Assembly (NCBI GenBank): GCA_947624165.1
Contig: CANQJC010000010.1
Location: 1 to 61,999, forward strand
Reading direction: 5' to 3'
DNA from: an uncultured Clostridia bacterium
GTDB lineage: Bacteria; Bacillota; Clostridia; UBA1381
DNA length: 61,999 bases
The position numbers and the translations under genes are program-made. Numbering within the stretch: position 1 is the stretch's first letter; each line of letters starts with the position of its first letter. Shown in pieces: positions 43,602 through 52,842 of the stretch. The notes beneath the pieces are model-generated. The model did no database searches. It had not been told where the DNA came from and saw only the letters and a program-made list of their open reading frames with translations.

Positions 43602-45728
43602 ATGAAGGTACAAAAGCGCGACGGCAGGATCGTCACTTATGACGTTGATAAGATAACTGCCGCGATCAAAAAAGCAAACGTTGAGGTTGAAAATTCTCAG
43701 AAGGCTAGCGACGAGCTTATCAACGAGGCGGTGGAAAACGTCGAGAAAATGACCGGCGACGTTATACCCGTCGAAACGATACAGGATATTATAGAAAGAA
43801 CGCTTGTCGGACATAATAAATATGTACTTGCGAAAAAGTACATGATTTATCGTTATCAGAGAAGTCTTTTGAGAAAATCGAACACTACCGACGAATCTAT
43901 CTTAAAGCTCATCAGAAACGAGAACAAGGAGCTTGCCGAGGAAAATTCGAACAAGAACACGGCGCACGCCTCCACTCAGAGAGACTATATAGCCGGAGAG
44001 GTGTCGAGAGACGTTACAAAGCGTCTGCTCCTGCCGGAGCATATAGCTATGGCTCATGAGAACGGCGTACTCCATTTTCACGATGCGGATTACTTCATTC
44101 AGCCGATATTCAACTGCTGTCTGATAAACATAAAGGATATGCTTGACAACGGCACGGTCATGAACGGCAAAATGATAGAAAGCCCCAAGAGCTTCCAGGT
44201 TGCCTGCACCGTCACGACGCAGATCATCGCCGCCGTGGCGAGTAACCAATACGGCGGTCAGTCCGTGAACGTCGCGCATCTGGGCAAATATTTGAGAAAG
44301 AGCCGCATTAAGTTTGAAAAGGAAGCGAGAGAGCGTTTTGGCGACACGCTCGACGAAGAAACTATCAAGAATATAGTCGACATGCGTGTGGACGACGAGC
44401 TTAAGTCCGGCGTGCAGACAATACAGTATCAGATAAATACTCTGATGACGACAAACGGTCAGTCTCCGTTTGTAACGCTTTTCCTGCACATAGACGAAGA
44501 CGACGAATATGTTGACGAGAACGTAAGAATAATAGAAGAAATTCTTCGCCAAAGACTTGAGGGCATAAAGAACGAACAGGGCGTTTACGTTACGCCCGCG
44601 TTCCCGAAGCTGGTTTACGTCCTCGACGAGAACAACTGCTTAAAGGGCGGAAAGTACGATTATGTCACGAAGCTTGCCGTAAAGTGCAGCGCGAAGAGAA
44701 TGTATCCCGACTATCTCAGCGCGAAGAAGATGCGCGAGAATTATGAAGGAAACGTATTCAGCCCAATGGGCTGCCGTTCGTTCCTTGCTCCGTGGAAGGA
44801 CGAAAACGGAAATTACAAGTGGGAAGGACGCTTTAATCAGGGCGTTGTAAGTATAAACCTTCCGCAGATAGGCATTATCGCGAAGGGCAACGAGAAGAGA
44901 TTCTGGGAGCTTTTCGACGAAAGACTGGAGCTTTGCTTCGAAGCTATTATGTGCCGTCATAAGGCTCTCCTCGGTACGCTTTCCGACGTAAGCCCGATCC
45001 ATTGGCAGCACGGAGCGATCGCGCGTCTCAAGAAGGGCGAGAAGATAGACAAGTACCTTTACGGCGGCTATTCGTCAATATCTCTCGGCTACATCGGTCT
45101 GTACGAGCTTACGTATCTGATGACCGGCGAGAGCCAGACGAGGGGCAAGGGCAAAGAGTTCGGACTGAAGGTAATGAAGCATATGCGCGATAAGGTACAG
45201 GAGTGGAAGGCGAGAACAAATATAGGCTTCGCGCTCTACGGTACTCCCGCGGAATCGCTTTGCTACCGCTTCGCGAAGATCGACCGTGAAAAGTACGGCA
45301 TAATCGAAAACGTTACCGATAAAGGTTATTACACAAACTCGTATCATGTTGACGTAAGAGAGAAGATAAACGCGTTTGAAAAGTTTGATATTGAAAGCGA
45401 GTATCAGAACATATCGCTCGGCGGCGCGATCTCGTATGTGGAGATCCCCAATATGCAGAATAATCTTCCCGCGCTTGAAACTCTCGTGAAGTATATTTAC
45501 GACAACATACAATACGGCGAGTTCAACACAAAGTCGGATTACTGTCAACAGTGCGGCTTCGACGGCGAAATAATCATTAACGACAACCTTGAGTGGGAGT
45601 GCCCTCAGTGTCATAACAAGGACCACAACAAGCTGTCTGTTACGCGCCGTACATGCGGTTATCTCGGAGAGAATTTCTGGAATACGGGCAAGACGAGCGA
45701 AATCAAAAGCAGGGTCCTGCATCTGTAA
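43602..45728 (+). CDS. nrdD: Anaerobic ribonucleoside-triphosphate reductase
   Basis: 708 residues. Reduces NTPs to dNTPs using a glycyl radical, only without oxygen. N-terminal ATP-cone (1-95, 'KVQKRDGRIVTYDVDKITAA'); barrel with active-site Cys segments ('FNCCLINIKDML'); zinc site C648, C651, C667, C670; glycyl radical loop 'RTCGYLGENFW' with Gly686. Length and order are canonical for class III enzymes. Followed by its activase nrdG. Confidence 0.97.
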   Translation: MKVQKRDGRIVTYDVDKITAAIKKANVEVENSQKASDELINEAVENVEKMTGDVIPVETIQDIIERTLVGHNKYVLAKKYMIYRYQRSLLRKSNTTDESILKLIRNENKELAEENSNKNTAHASTQRDYIAGEVSRDVTKRLLLPEHIAMAHENGVLHFHDADYFIQPIFNCCLINIKDMLDNGTVMNGKMIESPKSFQVACTVTTQIIAAVASNQYGGQSVNVAHLGKYLRKSRIKFEKEARERFGDTLDEETIKNIVDMRVDDELKSGVQTIQYQINTLMTTNGQSPFVTLFLHIDEDDEYVDENVRIIEEILRQRLEGIKNEQGVYVTPAFPKLVYVLDENNCLKGGKYDYVTKLAVKCSAKRMYPDYLSAKKMRENYEGNVFSPMGCRSFLAPWKDENGNYKWEGRFNQGVVSINLPQIGIIAKGNEKRFWELFDERLELCFEAIMCRHKALLGTLSDVSPIHWQHGAIARLKKGEKIDKYLYGGYSSISLGYIGLYELTYLMTGESQTRGKGKEFGLKVMKHMRDKVQEWKARTNIGFALYGTPAESLCYRFAKIDREKYGIIENVTDKGYYTNSYHVDVREKINAFEKFDIESEYQNISLGGAISYVEIPNMQNNLPALETLVKYIYDNIQYGEFNTKSDYCQQCGFDGEIIINDNLEWECPQCHNKDHNKLSVTRRTCGYLGENFWNTGKTSEIKSRVLHL

Positions 45729-45747
45729 CATAGACTTTATAACGTTT

Positions 45748-45780
45748 AAAACGTCGGGCGGTACTGTCCTCCGACGTTTT
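45748..45780 (+). terminator. Possible attenuator between nrdD and nrdG
   Basis: AAAACGTCGG/CCGACGTTTT with a 13-nt loop and only four T; could lower nrdG expression relative to nrdD. Confidence 0.45.
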
Positions 45781-45804
45781 ATCGTATCTGAAAGGAACAT
45801 CGGT

Positions 45805-46314
45805 ATGAATTATTCGGCAATCAAAAAAAACGATATAGCAAACGGTCCGGGGGTGCGTGTTTCGCTTTTTGTAAGCGGCTGCCGCCGTCATTGTAAGGGC
45901 TGCTTCAACAGCGAGACGTGGAGCTTTGATAACGGAAACCCGTTCGATAAGAACGCTATGAACGAGCTGTGCGAAGCGTTGGACAGAGAATATATAACGG
46001 GCTTTACCGTGCTTGGCGGCGAGCCGTTCGAGCCGGAAAACTGCGGCACGGTTTACCATATAATACGTACCGTGCATGAAGAGTTTCCCGAAAAGACCGT
46101 ATGGTGTTACAGCGGCTTCACATTTGAGGAGCTTATGAAAACAAACAGAAGTATTCTTGAATTGCTCGACGTGCTTGTGGACGGCGAATTTGTGGAGGAA
46201 AAGAAAAATCTGCGATTGAAATTCAGAGGATCGGAGAATCAGCGTATTTTAGATGTAAAAAAATCTCTCGCCGAAGGGCGCGCCGTCGACGCGTCGTCGG
46301 ATATGATAGAATGA
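45805..46314 (+). CDS. nrdG: Anaerobic ribonucleotide reductase activating protein (radical SAM)
   Basis: 169 residues from ATG 45805, 8 nt after AAAGGA; the open frame continues upstream into nrdD but the family begins 'MNYSAIKKNDIANGPGVRVS'. The radical SAM cluster motif is 'CRRHCKGC' (CX3CX2C), and 'LGGEPFEPEN' binds AdoMet. Generates the glycyl radical on NrdD. Confidence 0.96.
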   Translation: MNYSAIKKNDIANGPGVRVSLFVSGCRRHCKGCFNSETWSFDNGNPFDKNAMNELCEALDREYITGFTVLGGEPFEPENCGTVYHIIRTVHEEFPEKTVWCYSGFTFEELMKTNRSILELLDVLVDGEFVEEKKNLRLKFRGSENQRILDVKKSLAEGRAVDASSDMIE

Positions 46315-46317
46315 CAT

Positions 46318-46353
46318 AAAAAAACACCCGCTTTTGTAAGCGGGTGTTTTTTT
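46318..46353. terminator. Bidirectional terminator between nrdG and the deacetylase gene
   Basis: AAAACACCCGC/GCGGGTGTTTT (46321-46331, 46340-46350), A-run before and T-run after. Confidence 0.92.
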
Positions 46354-47509
46354 AGTTGATTATTATCGGACCTGTCTGGCTGCCCGAAGGCGGCATCGTG
46401 TTTCTTGGCGTGGGAGCCGCGCTCGGCGTGACAGACGGCGTTGACGACGGCGACGGAGATGATGAAGACGTGTCGCTGTCGGCGTCGGTATCGGAGGAAT
46501 CGTAATCCGTGTCCTCGTCGTCGGACGAAACGCCCGACTGCGGTTCGCTCGTCTGAGCGGCGGTCATCGACTGATACTGCACATCGTCAAGTCTGTGGAA
46601 CGTGTAGCCGTTATTTATGAAATACTCTATGATAAGCGGAAGCGATTCCACGGTGGCTTGCTTTGTCGCCGCGTCATGCATGAGCACGACCACATTTTCG
46701 TCCTCGTACATATTGTCTGTCATATAATCGAGAAGCTCCTGCGCGTTCTTCGTCCTGCCCTCGGCGTCGCCGTTGAGCGCGTTCCAGTCACAGTAATAGA
46801 ACCCGTATTCCTTCAGTGTTTCTTTGCATTGCTGCTTTACAGGCGAATACCTGTCCGCACTGGAATTATAGCTTCCTCCGGGGAAACGTATGAGCTTAAA
46901 CGGCTCCGCTTCGCCCGTCACGGACTTTATGGCTTCGTAACATTCGTTTATTTCGTTAATAAATGTCTCCGTAGACGCATATAATTTCTCATAGTTATGT
47001 CCGTTGGAATGATTCGCTATGAGATGTCCTTCCTCGTAAACGCGCCGCGCCATATCGGGATTGGCTTTTATAAGCGAACCGACCTCGAAGAAAGTCGCCT
47101 TTACGTTGTAGCGTCTCAAAACGTCAAGCACCTGCGGAGTTATATTCTCCGTGGGACCGTCGTCGAACGTAAGATAGACGTGCTTTGTCTGTCCCGATTC
47201 CTCGACGATTTCAAGCAAATCGTTATTTTCCGATACGGACGGTATACCCGAAACGGGCGTGGGAGCGACCGTGGGGACTGCGGGAGCTGCGGGCGTGGGA
47301 GTGACCTCCGTGAGATCTGTCTGAGGAATATCCGTTTGCTGATTTTCTTCGCTCTTACGCTTCGCGCAGGTGGATATCGCGACACAGACAATAACTATCA
47401 AGCCTATCAAAGCAATCAGAATAACGGCGGCGCGTATTCGCTTTTTACGCCGTCTTTCACGGCGGCGGCGTTCGCGCCTTCTCATTTCAAATTCACTTGG
47501 CGTAGGCAT
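46352..47509 (-). CDS. Membrane-anchored polysaccharide deacetylase (NodB/CE4)
   Basis: 385 residues from ATG 47509 (AGGGGGGA 5 nt upstream). Very basic N-terminal tail (RRRERRR pattern), one membrane span (about 27-47), Thr/Pro linker, then the NodB domain (about 110-310): 'VYLTFDDGPTENI' (catalytic Asp and metal Asp), 'HLIANHSNGHNY' (metal His pair), 'LIRFPGGSYN', 'DWNALNGDA', 'VVVLMHD'. The last 70 residues are a Ser/Asp/Pro-rich low-complexity tail. Likely a peptidoglycan N-acetylglucosamine deacetylase giving lysozyme resistance. Divergent from pdaA. Confidence 0.9.
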   Translation of the reverse strand: MPTPSEFEMRRRERRRRERRRKKRIRAAVILIALIGLIVIVCVAISTCAKRKSEENQQTDIPQTDLTEVTPTPAAPAVPTVAPTPVSGIPSVSENNDLLEIVEESGQTKHVYLTFDDGPTENITPQVLDVLRRYNVKATFFEVGSLIKANPDMARRVYEEGHLIANHSNGHNYEKLYASTETFINEINECYEAIKSVTGEAEPFKLIRFPGGSYNSSADRYSPVKQQCKETLKEYGFYYCDWNALNGDAEGRTKNAQELLDYMTDNMYEDENVVVLMHDAATKQATVESLPLIIEYFINNGYTFHRLDDVQYQSMTAAQTSEPQSGVSSDDEDTDYDSSDTDADSDTSSSSPSPSSTPSVTPSAAPTPRNTMPPSGSQTGPIIIN

Positions 47510-47684
47510 ACAATCCCCCCTAAACATTCATTGATGATACCGCACCGACCGCCGCGCGGAGCTTTGCCGCGCCGAAATGATTCGGCCGATGCCGTTAATA
47601 CATATTTATTATATACCAAAATAATTTAAAATTCAACAGAATTTGATAATAATAATAAAAAATTTATCGAAAGGAGTTAAAAAT

Positions 47685-48485
47685 ATGAAAAAGAAAGTAA
47701 TATTGCTCGTATGCTCCGCGCTGCTTCTTGCGGGCTGCGCTCCGAGCGACAGCGGCGCGCTTGTCGAAACAAGCGGCGAAAAGCCGCCTTACGAGGAATT
47801 GAGCGGCGAAGGAACGGGCTGGGGATTTGTGAAAAAGAAGGGCAGCCCGCCGGACGTGCCGGAGGACGAGAAGGAGATGATGAGCAGGTACGACTGCTAT
47901 TATATGGATTTTGACGCTCCGAAAACGCTCTACCTGACATTCGACGAGGGATACGAAAACGGATACACGTCAAAAATCCTCGACGTGCTCGAAAAAACAC
48001 ATACTCCCGCCGCTTTCTTCGTGACGGGTCCGTACCTTGAGAATCAGACGGAGCTTGTACAGCGAATGATAGACAACGGTCACATCGTCGGCAATCACAC
48101 GGTCAATCACCCGAACCTGCCCAAGCAGAGCATCGAGACGGTACGTTCCGAGCTTGACGGACTGAATCAAAAGTGCGTCGATATGTACGGCGTCGAGATG
48201 AAATATATGCGCCCGCCCGAGGGCGAGTACAGCGAGAGAGTGCTCTCCGTGGCGCAGGACATGGGGTATAAAACCATACTCTGGAGCTTCGCGTACAAGG
48301 ACTGGGATATAAACGAGCAAAAGGGCGCGGATCATGCCTTTTCGCAGGTGACGCCGTATCTTCACGACGGCGCGATAATTCTCCTGCACGCCGTATCGTC
48401 GGATAACGCCGCCGCGCTGGAGGATATAATAAATTACGCGAAAAAAGAGGGATACACGTTTAAAAGTCTTGACGAGCTGCAATAA
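47685..48485 (+). CDS. pdaA: Delta-lactam-biosynthetic de-N-acetylase, PdaA type, lipoprotein
   Basis: 266 residues from ATG 47685, preceded by GAAAGGAG. Lipobox 'LLLAGC'; NodB domain with the PdaA variant 'LYLTFDEGYENGYT' instead of TFDDGP, 'HIVGNHTVNHPNLP', 'YMRPPEGEYSERVL', 'WSFAYKDWD' and 'ILLHAVSSD'. The 'GTGWGFVKKK' segment before the domain is also typical. PdaA deacetylates muramic acid on the way to the muramic delta-lactam of spore cortex, which germination enzymes recognise. Supports a spore-forming host. Confidence 0.88.
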   Translation: MKKKVILLVCSALLLAGCAPSDSGALVETSGEKPPYEELSGEGTGWGFVKKKGSPPDVPEDEKEMMSRYDCYYMDFDAPKTLYLTFDEGYENGYTSKILDVLEKTHTPAAFFVTGPYLENQTELVQRMIDNGHIVGNHTVNHPNLPKQSIETVRSELDGLNQKCVDMYGVEMKYMRPPEGEYSERVLSVAQDMGYKTILWSFAYKDWDINEQKGADHAFSQVTPYLHDGAIILLHAVSSDNAAALEDIINYAKKEGYTFKSLDELQ

Positions 48486-48511
48486 ACTTTGACAAATATT
48501 TTCAATCACGA

Positions 48512-48540
48512 TTGACAAATCAACACGCCGCGAGTATAAT
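48512..48540 (+). promoter_or_regulatory. Perfect consensus promoter of the hydrolase-GTPase pair
   Basis: TTGACA (48512-48517), 17 bp, TATAAT (48535-48540). A second TTGACA-like box lies at 48489-48494. Confidence 0.85.
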
Positions 48541-48602
48541 TATTGTAGTCAAAAATCACAGCGCGTATCGTATGCGGCGCGTTGAATAACGAGGTGAAAA
48601 AT

Positions 48603-49364
48603 ATGGAAATAACCGTACAAAGAGACGGGCTGACGCTCAGAGGGACGCTCGAAAGACCCGAGGGAAAAGAAAAATGCCCGATAACTATCATATTTCACGG
48701 ACTTATGTCGAACAGAGGAGTCGGCAAGAACGGTATGCACGATATGCTTGCCGCCGAACTGCTGAAGCGGGGAATAGCCGTAGTGCGTTTCGATTTCGAC
48801 GGTCACGGCGAAAGCGACGGCGCGTTTGAGGAAATGACCGTATACGGCGAGATACTTGACGCAATGGCGGTTATGGAGTATGTCAAAAGGCTTGACTGGG
48901 TGACCGAAATATATGTTTCGGGACATTCTCAGGGCGCGGTCGTCGGAGGTATGATATCGGGCTATTACAGAGAGCTTGTGAAAAAGCTCGTCCTCATGGC
49001 TCCCGCCGCGACGATATCGGACGACGCTCAGCGCGGTTCGTGCTTCGGCAAGATATACGACACCTACGATCCGCCCGAATATGTAGATATGAAGGACGTG
49101 GAGCAAAACGATTACAGGCTCGGTCAGAAATATATGCGTACCGCGCGGACGCTCCCCATATACGAAACGACTTCGATGTTCCTCGGAAAAACGCTAATAA
49201 TTCACGGAACAAAGGACGAAGCGGTGGGACTTATCGGTTCATTGAGATACAAAAAGTGTATGGATAACGTGACGCTTCATATAATTCGGGGCGAAACGCA
49301 CGGTCTCGACACGATCTCGCTCGGCGATGTGATCAAGACGGCGGCGGATTTCCTTGCGGAATGA
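48603..49364 (+). CDS. Alpha/beta hydrolase (serine esterase-like)
   Basis: 253 residues from ATG 48603, 6 nt after GAGGTG. Nucleophile elbow 'VSGHSQGAVVGG', oxyanion 'FHGLMSNR', acid Asp in 'IIHGTKDEAV', His in 'GETHGLD'. 'VRFDFDGHGESDG' is typical of cytosolic esterases related to feruloyl/cinnamoyl esterases. It could cleave feruloyl or acetyl esters imported with pectic oligosaccharides; substrate unproven. Co-transcribed with the GTPase 73 nt downstream. Confidence 0.85.
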   Translation: MEITVQRDGLTLRGTLERPEGKEKCPITIIFHGLMSNRGVGKNGMHDMLAAELLKRGIAVVRFDFDGHGESDGAFEEMTVYGEILDAMAVMEYVKRLDWVTEIYVSGHSQGAVVGGMISGYYRELVKKLVLMAPAATISDDAQRGSCFGKIYDTYDPPEYVDMKDVEQNDYRLGQKYMRTARTLPIYETTSMFLGKTLIIHGTKDEAVGLIGSLRYKKCMDNVTLHIIRGETHGLDTISLGDVIKTAADFLAE

Positions 49365-49437
49365 TTCGGCTGTACCGCCGTCCGCGGCGGATCGAATTTA
49401 TTCAAGCTCATATATAAATTCAGAAGGAAGGATAAAA

Positions 49438-50673
49438 ATGAAAAGAATACCAATAACGCTCCTGACGGGATATCTGGGAGCGGGAAAAACAACTTTGATG
49501 AATCACATTTTGTCAAATCAGGAGGGATACCGCGTTGCCGTTATCGTAAACGATATCGGCGAGGTAAACGTCGATTCGTCTCTCATTCAAAGGGGCGGCG
49601 TTGTCCGCGAGGAGGACTCGAGCCTTGTTCCCCTTACGAACGGTTGTATATGCTGTACGCTTAAGGTCGATTTGATGAAACAGATAGCCGAGCTCGTTCA
49701 GTCGGGCAAGTTTGATTATATTTTGATAGAAGCAAGCGGAATATGCGAGCCGCTGCCCATAGTGCAGACGATTTCTATGATGGACGGTTCCACGCGCGGA
49801 ACGGGCATACCTCCCGTTGTGCGTCTCGACTGTGTCGTGACCGTTGTGGACGCGCTGCGTCTTGTGGACGAATTTGCCGGCGGCGAAAAACTCATGGGCA
49901 GCGTGGACGAGGAGGATATAGAAAATCTTCTTATACAGCAGATAGAATTCTGCACCACCATTATAATAAATAAGACGGACGAGGTGTCAAAGGAAGACCT
50001 GGCGAAGGTACGCGCCGTAGTCAAGGCACTTCAGCCGAAAGCGAAAATAATCGAGACGAATTACGCGAAAGTCGATTTGAACGACGTTCTCGATACGAAA
50101 CAATTTGATTTGGAGGAAACGTACTCGTCGGCGGGCTGGCTCAGCGAATTTGAAAAGGATGAAGATGACGACGACCACGACGAGCACCATCACGACCATG
50201 ACGACGATCACGACGAACATCATCACGACCATGACGACGATCATGACGAGCATCATCATGAGCATCACGGTCATCATCACCATCACGACCACGATCACGG
50301 CGAAGCCGAGGAATACGGCATAGGTTCGTTTGTATATTACCGCCGTAACCCGTTGTCGCTCGACAAACTGCGCGACTGGGCAAACGACAGATTCCCCGAA
50401 AACGTTATACGGTGCAAGGGGATCGTATGGCTCAGAGACAATAACGACATGTCCTACGTGTTCGAGCAGGCGGGAAAGCAGGTCCAGGTATATGAAAACG
50501 GACTTTGGCTTGCAAGCGCGCCGAAAAGAGAGCTGAAAAAATTCCTGAAGGAAAACCCGTCTCTTATGGACGATTGGGACGAAACAGCCGGAGACAGAAT
50601 GACGAAGCTTGTATTTATAGGAAGAGACCTTGACAAAGACGCGATAAGCGCGGAGCTTGATTCGCTTCGGTAA
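49438..50673 (+). CDS. CobW/COG0523 G3E GTPase, putative metallochaperone with His-rich loop
   Basis: 411 residues from ATG 49438, 6 nt after GAAGGAAGGA. Walker A 'LTGYLGAGKTTLMNHI', metal-binding 'NGCICCTLK' (CxCC), 'IEASGICEPLPI', 'NKTD', and a C-terminal CobW domain (about 295-410, 'FVYYRRNPLSLDKL'). Between the domains (about 243-292) lies an Asp/His tract with three rounds of an 11-residue DEHHHDHDDDH-type repeat followed by a HHHHH run. COG0523 proteins deliver zinc or other metals to client enzymes; the His tract suggests zinc or nickel buffering. No metal transporter or Zur site is seen nearby. Confidence 0.9.
   Translation: MKRIPITLLTGYLGAGKTTLMNHILSNQEGYRVAVIVNDIGEVNVDSSLIQRGGVVREEDSSLVPLTNGCICCTLKVDLMKQIAELVQSGKFDYILIEASGICEPLPIVQTISMMDGSTRGTGIPPVVRLDCVVTVVDALRLVDEFAGGEKLMGSVDEEDIENLLIQQIEFCTTIIINKTDEVSKEDLAKVRAVVKALQPKAKIIETNYAKVDLNDVLDTKQFDLEETYSSAGWLSEFEKDEDDDDHDEHHHDHDDDHDEHHHDHDDDHDEHHHEHHGHHHHHDHDHGEAEEYGIGSFVYYRRNPLSLDKLRDWANDRFPENVIRCKGIVWLRDNNDMSYVFEQAGKQVQVYENGLWLASAPKRELKKFLKENPSLMDDWDETAGDRMTKLVFIGRDLDKDAISAELDSLR
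50165..50290 (+). repeat. 33-bp coding repeat of the His-rich loop
   Basis: Tandem 33-bp units encoding DEHHHDHDDDH, diverging in the third copy. Confidence 0.85.
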
Positions 50674-50675
50674 AG

Positions 50676-50706
50676 AAACGTCCGCCCGTTTTGGGCGGGC
50701 GTTTTT
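50676..50706 (+). terminator. Terminator of the GTPase gene
   Basis: CCGCCC/GGGCGG extended by ACG/CGT with one wobble, TTTT-G loop, T-run. Confidence 0.85.
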
Positions 50707-50822
50707 GCGTATAAAAATACGCGCCGTTTGCGCAGCGTCGCGTTGTTTAGGTTAATTTACACTAAAACGCCGCCGCGCGGCTCGGCAGTTATGAAAAATA
50801 TGTAAAGAATTAAAAAAAAGAA

Positions 50823-50851
50823 TTGAAATATCCGAAAAGAAGTGATATAAT
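50823..50851 (+). promoter_or_regulatory. Promoter of tig-clpP-clpX-lysA
   Basis: TTGAAA (50823-50828), 17 bp, TATAAT (50846-50851), 55 bp before the tig ATG. No CIRCE or CtsR heat-shock operator was noticed. Confidence 0.75.
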
Positions 50852-50906
50852 ATACGCTATGTTAATATGTCCTGACACAGGGACACAGAAGGAGGATATA
50901 ATCACT

Positions 50907-52193
50907 ATGACAGTGAAAACAGAACAAATCGAGAAAAACCTTGTAAAGCTGACCTTCGAGGTAAGCGCGGAGGAGTTTGACAAGGCAATAAACCGGGCAT
51001 ACAAGAAAAACGCGAATAAATTCAATATTCCTGGCTATCGCAAAGGTAAGGCTCCCAGAAGTATTGTTGAAAAATATTACACGAGCGCGGTGTTCTACGA
51101 CGAAGCCGTAAACGACGTGCTTCCCGCGGCATATGAAAGCGCGCTCGAGGAGTCGGGCGTCGAGTCTGTCGCAAGACCCGAAATTGACGTTGAGGAAATA
51201 AAGAAGGGCGAACCCGTCGTATTTACCGCTCTTGTCACAACAAAGCCGGAGGTTACCTTAGGCGAATATAAAGGTATAGAAGTGGATAAAATTGACTATA
51301 CTGTAACAGATGAGGACGTAAAGAACGACATCGAAGCCGCGAGAAACAAGAACGCGCGCCTTATCACGGTAGACGACCGCGGGATCGAGAACGGCGATAT
51401 TGCCGTAATAGATTTCGAGGGCTTTTCGGACGGAGTTGCTTTTGAAGGCGGCAAGGGCGAGGATTACGAGCTTGAAATCGGTTCCAACACGTTCATACCC
51501 GGCTTCGAGGATCAGCTCGTCGGCGCGCAGACCGGCGCGGACGTTGAAGTTAAGGTGACGTTCCCGAGCGAATATCACGCGGAAAATCTTGCCGGTAAGG
51601 ACGCTGTATTCAAGGTAAAGGTAAAAGAAATAAAGAAGAGAGAGCTTCCCGAGCTTGACGACGATTTTGCAAGCGAAGTGAGCGAATTCGACACTATGGC
51701 GGAGTATGAAGCCGACGTTCGCAAGAAGCTCGAGGAAGCCGCGTTCAACAAAGCGAAAAGCGAGACGGAAAACGCGATAGTCGACAAGGCGATAGAGAAC
51801 GCCGAGTTTGAAATTCCCGACGCAATGAAGGAAGCTCAAATAGACACTCTCATAAGAGATTTTTCGCACAGACTTGCTTATCAGGGTATGGATCTCGATA
51901 TGTACATGAAGTACACGGGTCAGACAATGGAAACCATGCGCGCCCAGTTTGAGGAACAGGCGAAGAAGCAGATAGAAGGCTCTCTTGTTCTCGAAGCGAT
52001 ACAAAAAGCGGAGGGCATCGAAGCGGGTCCCGAGGAGGTAGAGCTTCACCTCGTCGATATGGCGAAAAAGTATAACATGGAGCTTGATAAACTGAAGGAA
52101 GCGTTGAGCGACGATGAAAAGGAAAACATAAAGAAGGAGCTTGAACTTCAGAAAACGATCGACATGATCGTGAACAACGCTTCTGTAAAATAA
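50907..52193 (+). CDS. tig: Trigger factor (ribosome-bound chaperone)
   Basis: 428 residues from ATG 50907 after AAGGAGG; an in-frame upstream extension to 50823 lies within the promoter and is rejected. Ribosome-binding signature 'FNIPGYRKGKAPRSIVEKYY' near residue 40; FKBP-type prolyl isomerase domain (about 150-240, 'DIAVIDFEGFSDG'); helical C-terminal arms. Folds nascent chains at the ribosome exit. Order tig-clpP-clpX is conserved in Firmicutes and proteobacteria. Confidence 0.97.
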   Translation: MTVKTEQIEKNLVKLTFEVSAEEFDKAINRAYKKNANKFNIPGYRKGKAPRSIVEKYYTSAVFYDEAVNDVLPAAYESALEESGVESVARPEIDVEEIKKGEPVVFTALVTTKPEVTLGEYKGIEVDKIDYTVTDEDVKNDIEAARNKNARLITVDDRGIENGDIAVIDFEGFSDGVAFEGGKGEDYELEIGSNTFIPGFEDQLVGAQTGADVEVKVTFPSEYHAENLAGKDAVFKVKVKEIKKRELPELDDDFASEVSEFDTMAEYEADVRKKLEEAAFNKAKSETENAIVDKAIENAEFEIPDAMKEAQIDTLIRDFSHRLAYQGMDLDMYMKYTGQTMETMRAQFEEQAKKQIEGSLVLEAIQKAEGIEAGPEEVELHLVDMAKKYNMELDKLKEALSDDEKENIKKELELQKTIDMIVNNASVK

Positions 52194-52220
52194 TTTAAAT
52201 TTCGGAAAGGAATGAGCGAT

Positions 52221-52811
52221 ATGGCATTAGTACCTATGGTCGTTGAACAAACCAACAGGGGAGAGCGTTCATACGACATTTATTCGAGACTTTTGGAGGA
52301 TAGAATTATATTTTTGGCGGATCAGGTAGACAACGCAACGTCGAGCCTTGTTGTCGCGCAGATGCTATATCTTGAAGCGAAGGATCCCGACAAGGATATA
52401 CAATTCTATATAGACAGCCCTGGCGGTTCGATCAGCGCGGGTATGGCTATTTACGACACGATGCAGTATATCAAGTGCGACGTGTCCACTATCTGCATAG
52501 GTATGGCGGCGAGCATGGGCGCGTTCCTGCTTGCGGCGGGTACGAAGGGCAAGAGATTCGCTTTGCCCAACAGCGAAATAATGATCCACCAGCCGCTCAT
52601 ATCGGGCGGCGGTCTGAGCGGTCAAACGACGGATATAAAAATTTATACCGACCACCTTGTAGAGACAAAGAAAAAGATGAACCAAATTCTTGCGGAACGC
52701 ACGGGACAGACATACGAAAAGCTGTGCGAGGACACGGAGCGCGACAACTTCATGTCGGCTGCCGCCGCAAAGGAATACGGACTTATTGACGAAGTAATAG
52801 AAAACCGCTGA
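52221..52811 (+). CDS. clpP: ATP-dependent Clp protease proteolytic subunit
   Basis: 196 residues from ATG 52221, 10 nt after GAAAGG; an ATG at 52212 is too close to that site. Catalytic Ser in '[14 protein letters not shown]', His in '[12 protein letters not shown]', Asp in the 'TERDNFMSA' segment. Forms the tetradecameric barrel driven by ClpX. Confidence 0.97.
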   Translation: MALVPMVVEQTNRGERSYDIYSRLLEDRIIFLADQVDNATSSLVVAQMLYLEAKDPDKDIQFYIDSPGGSISAGMAIYDTMQYIKCDVSTICIGMAASMGAFLLAAGTKGKRFALPNSEIMIHQPLISGGGLSGQTTDIKIYTDHLVETKKKMNQILAERTGQTYEKLCEDTERDNFMSAAAAKEYGLIDEVIENR

Positions 52812-52842
52812 GCGGAAGCTGTGTTTTAAGGAGTAGGATTGT

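Noticed and set aside
45748-45780. Full terminator splitting nrdD from nrdG
   Set aside because: Only four T follow a hairpin with a large loop; treated as a possible attenuator because nrdG has no promoter of its own that I can see.
49987-50298. Met/Val-rich minus-strand ORF opposite the His tract
   Set aside because: It is the complement of the His/Asp repeat and has no independent signals.
50160-50300. CRISPR-like short tandem repeats
   Set aside because: The repeats are contiguous, in frame, and encode the His-rich loop of the CobW GTPase; there are no spacers.
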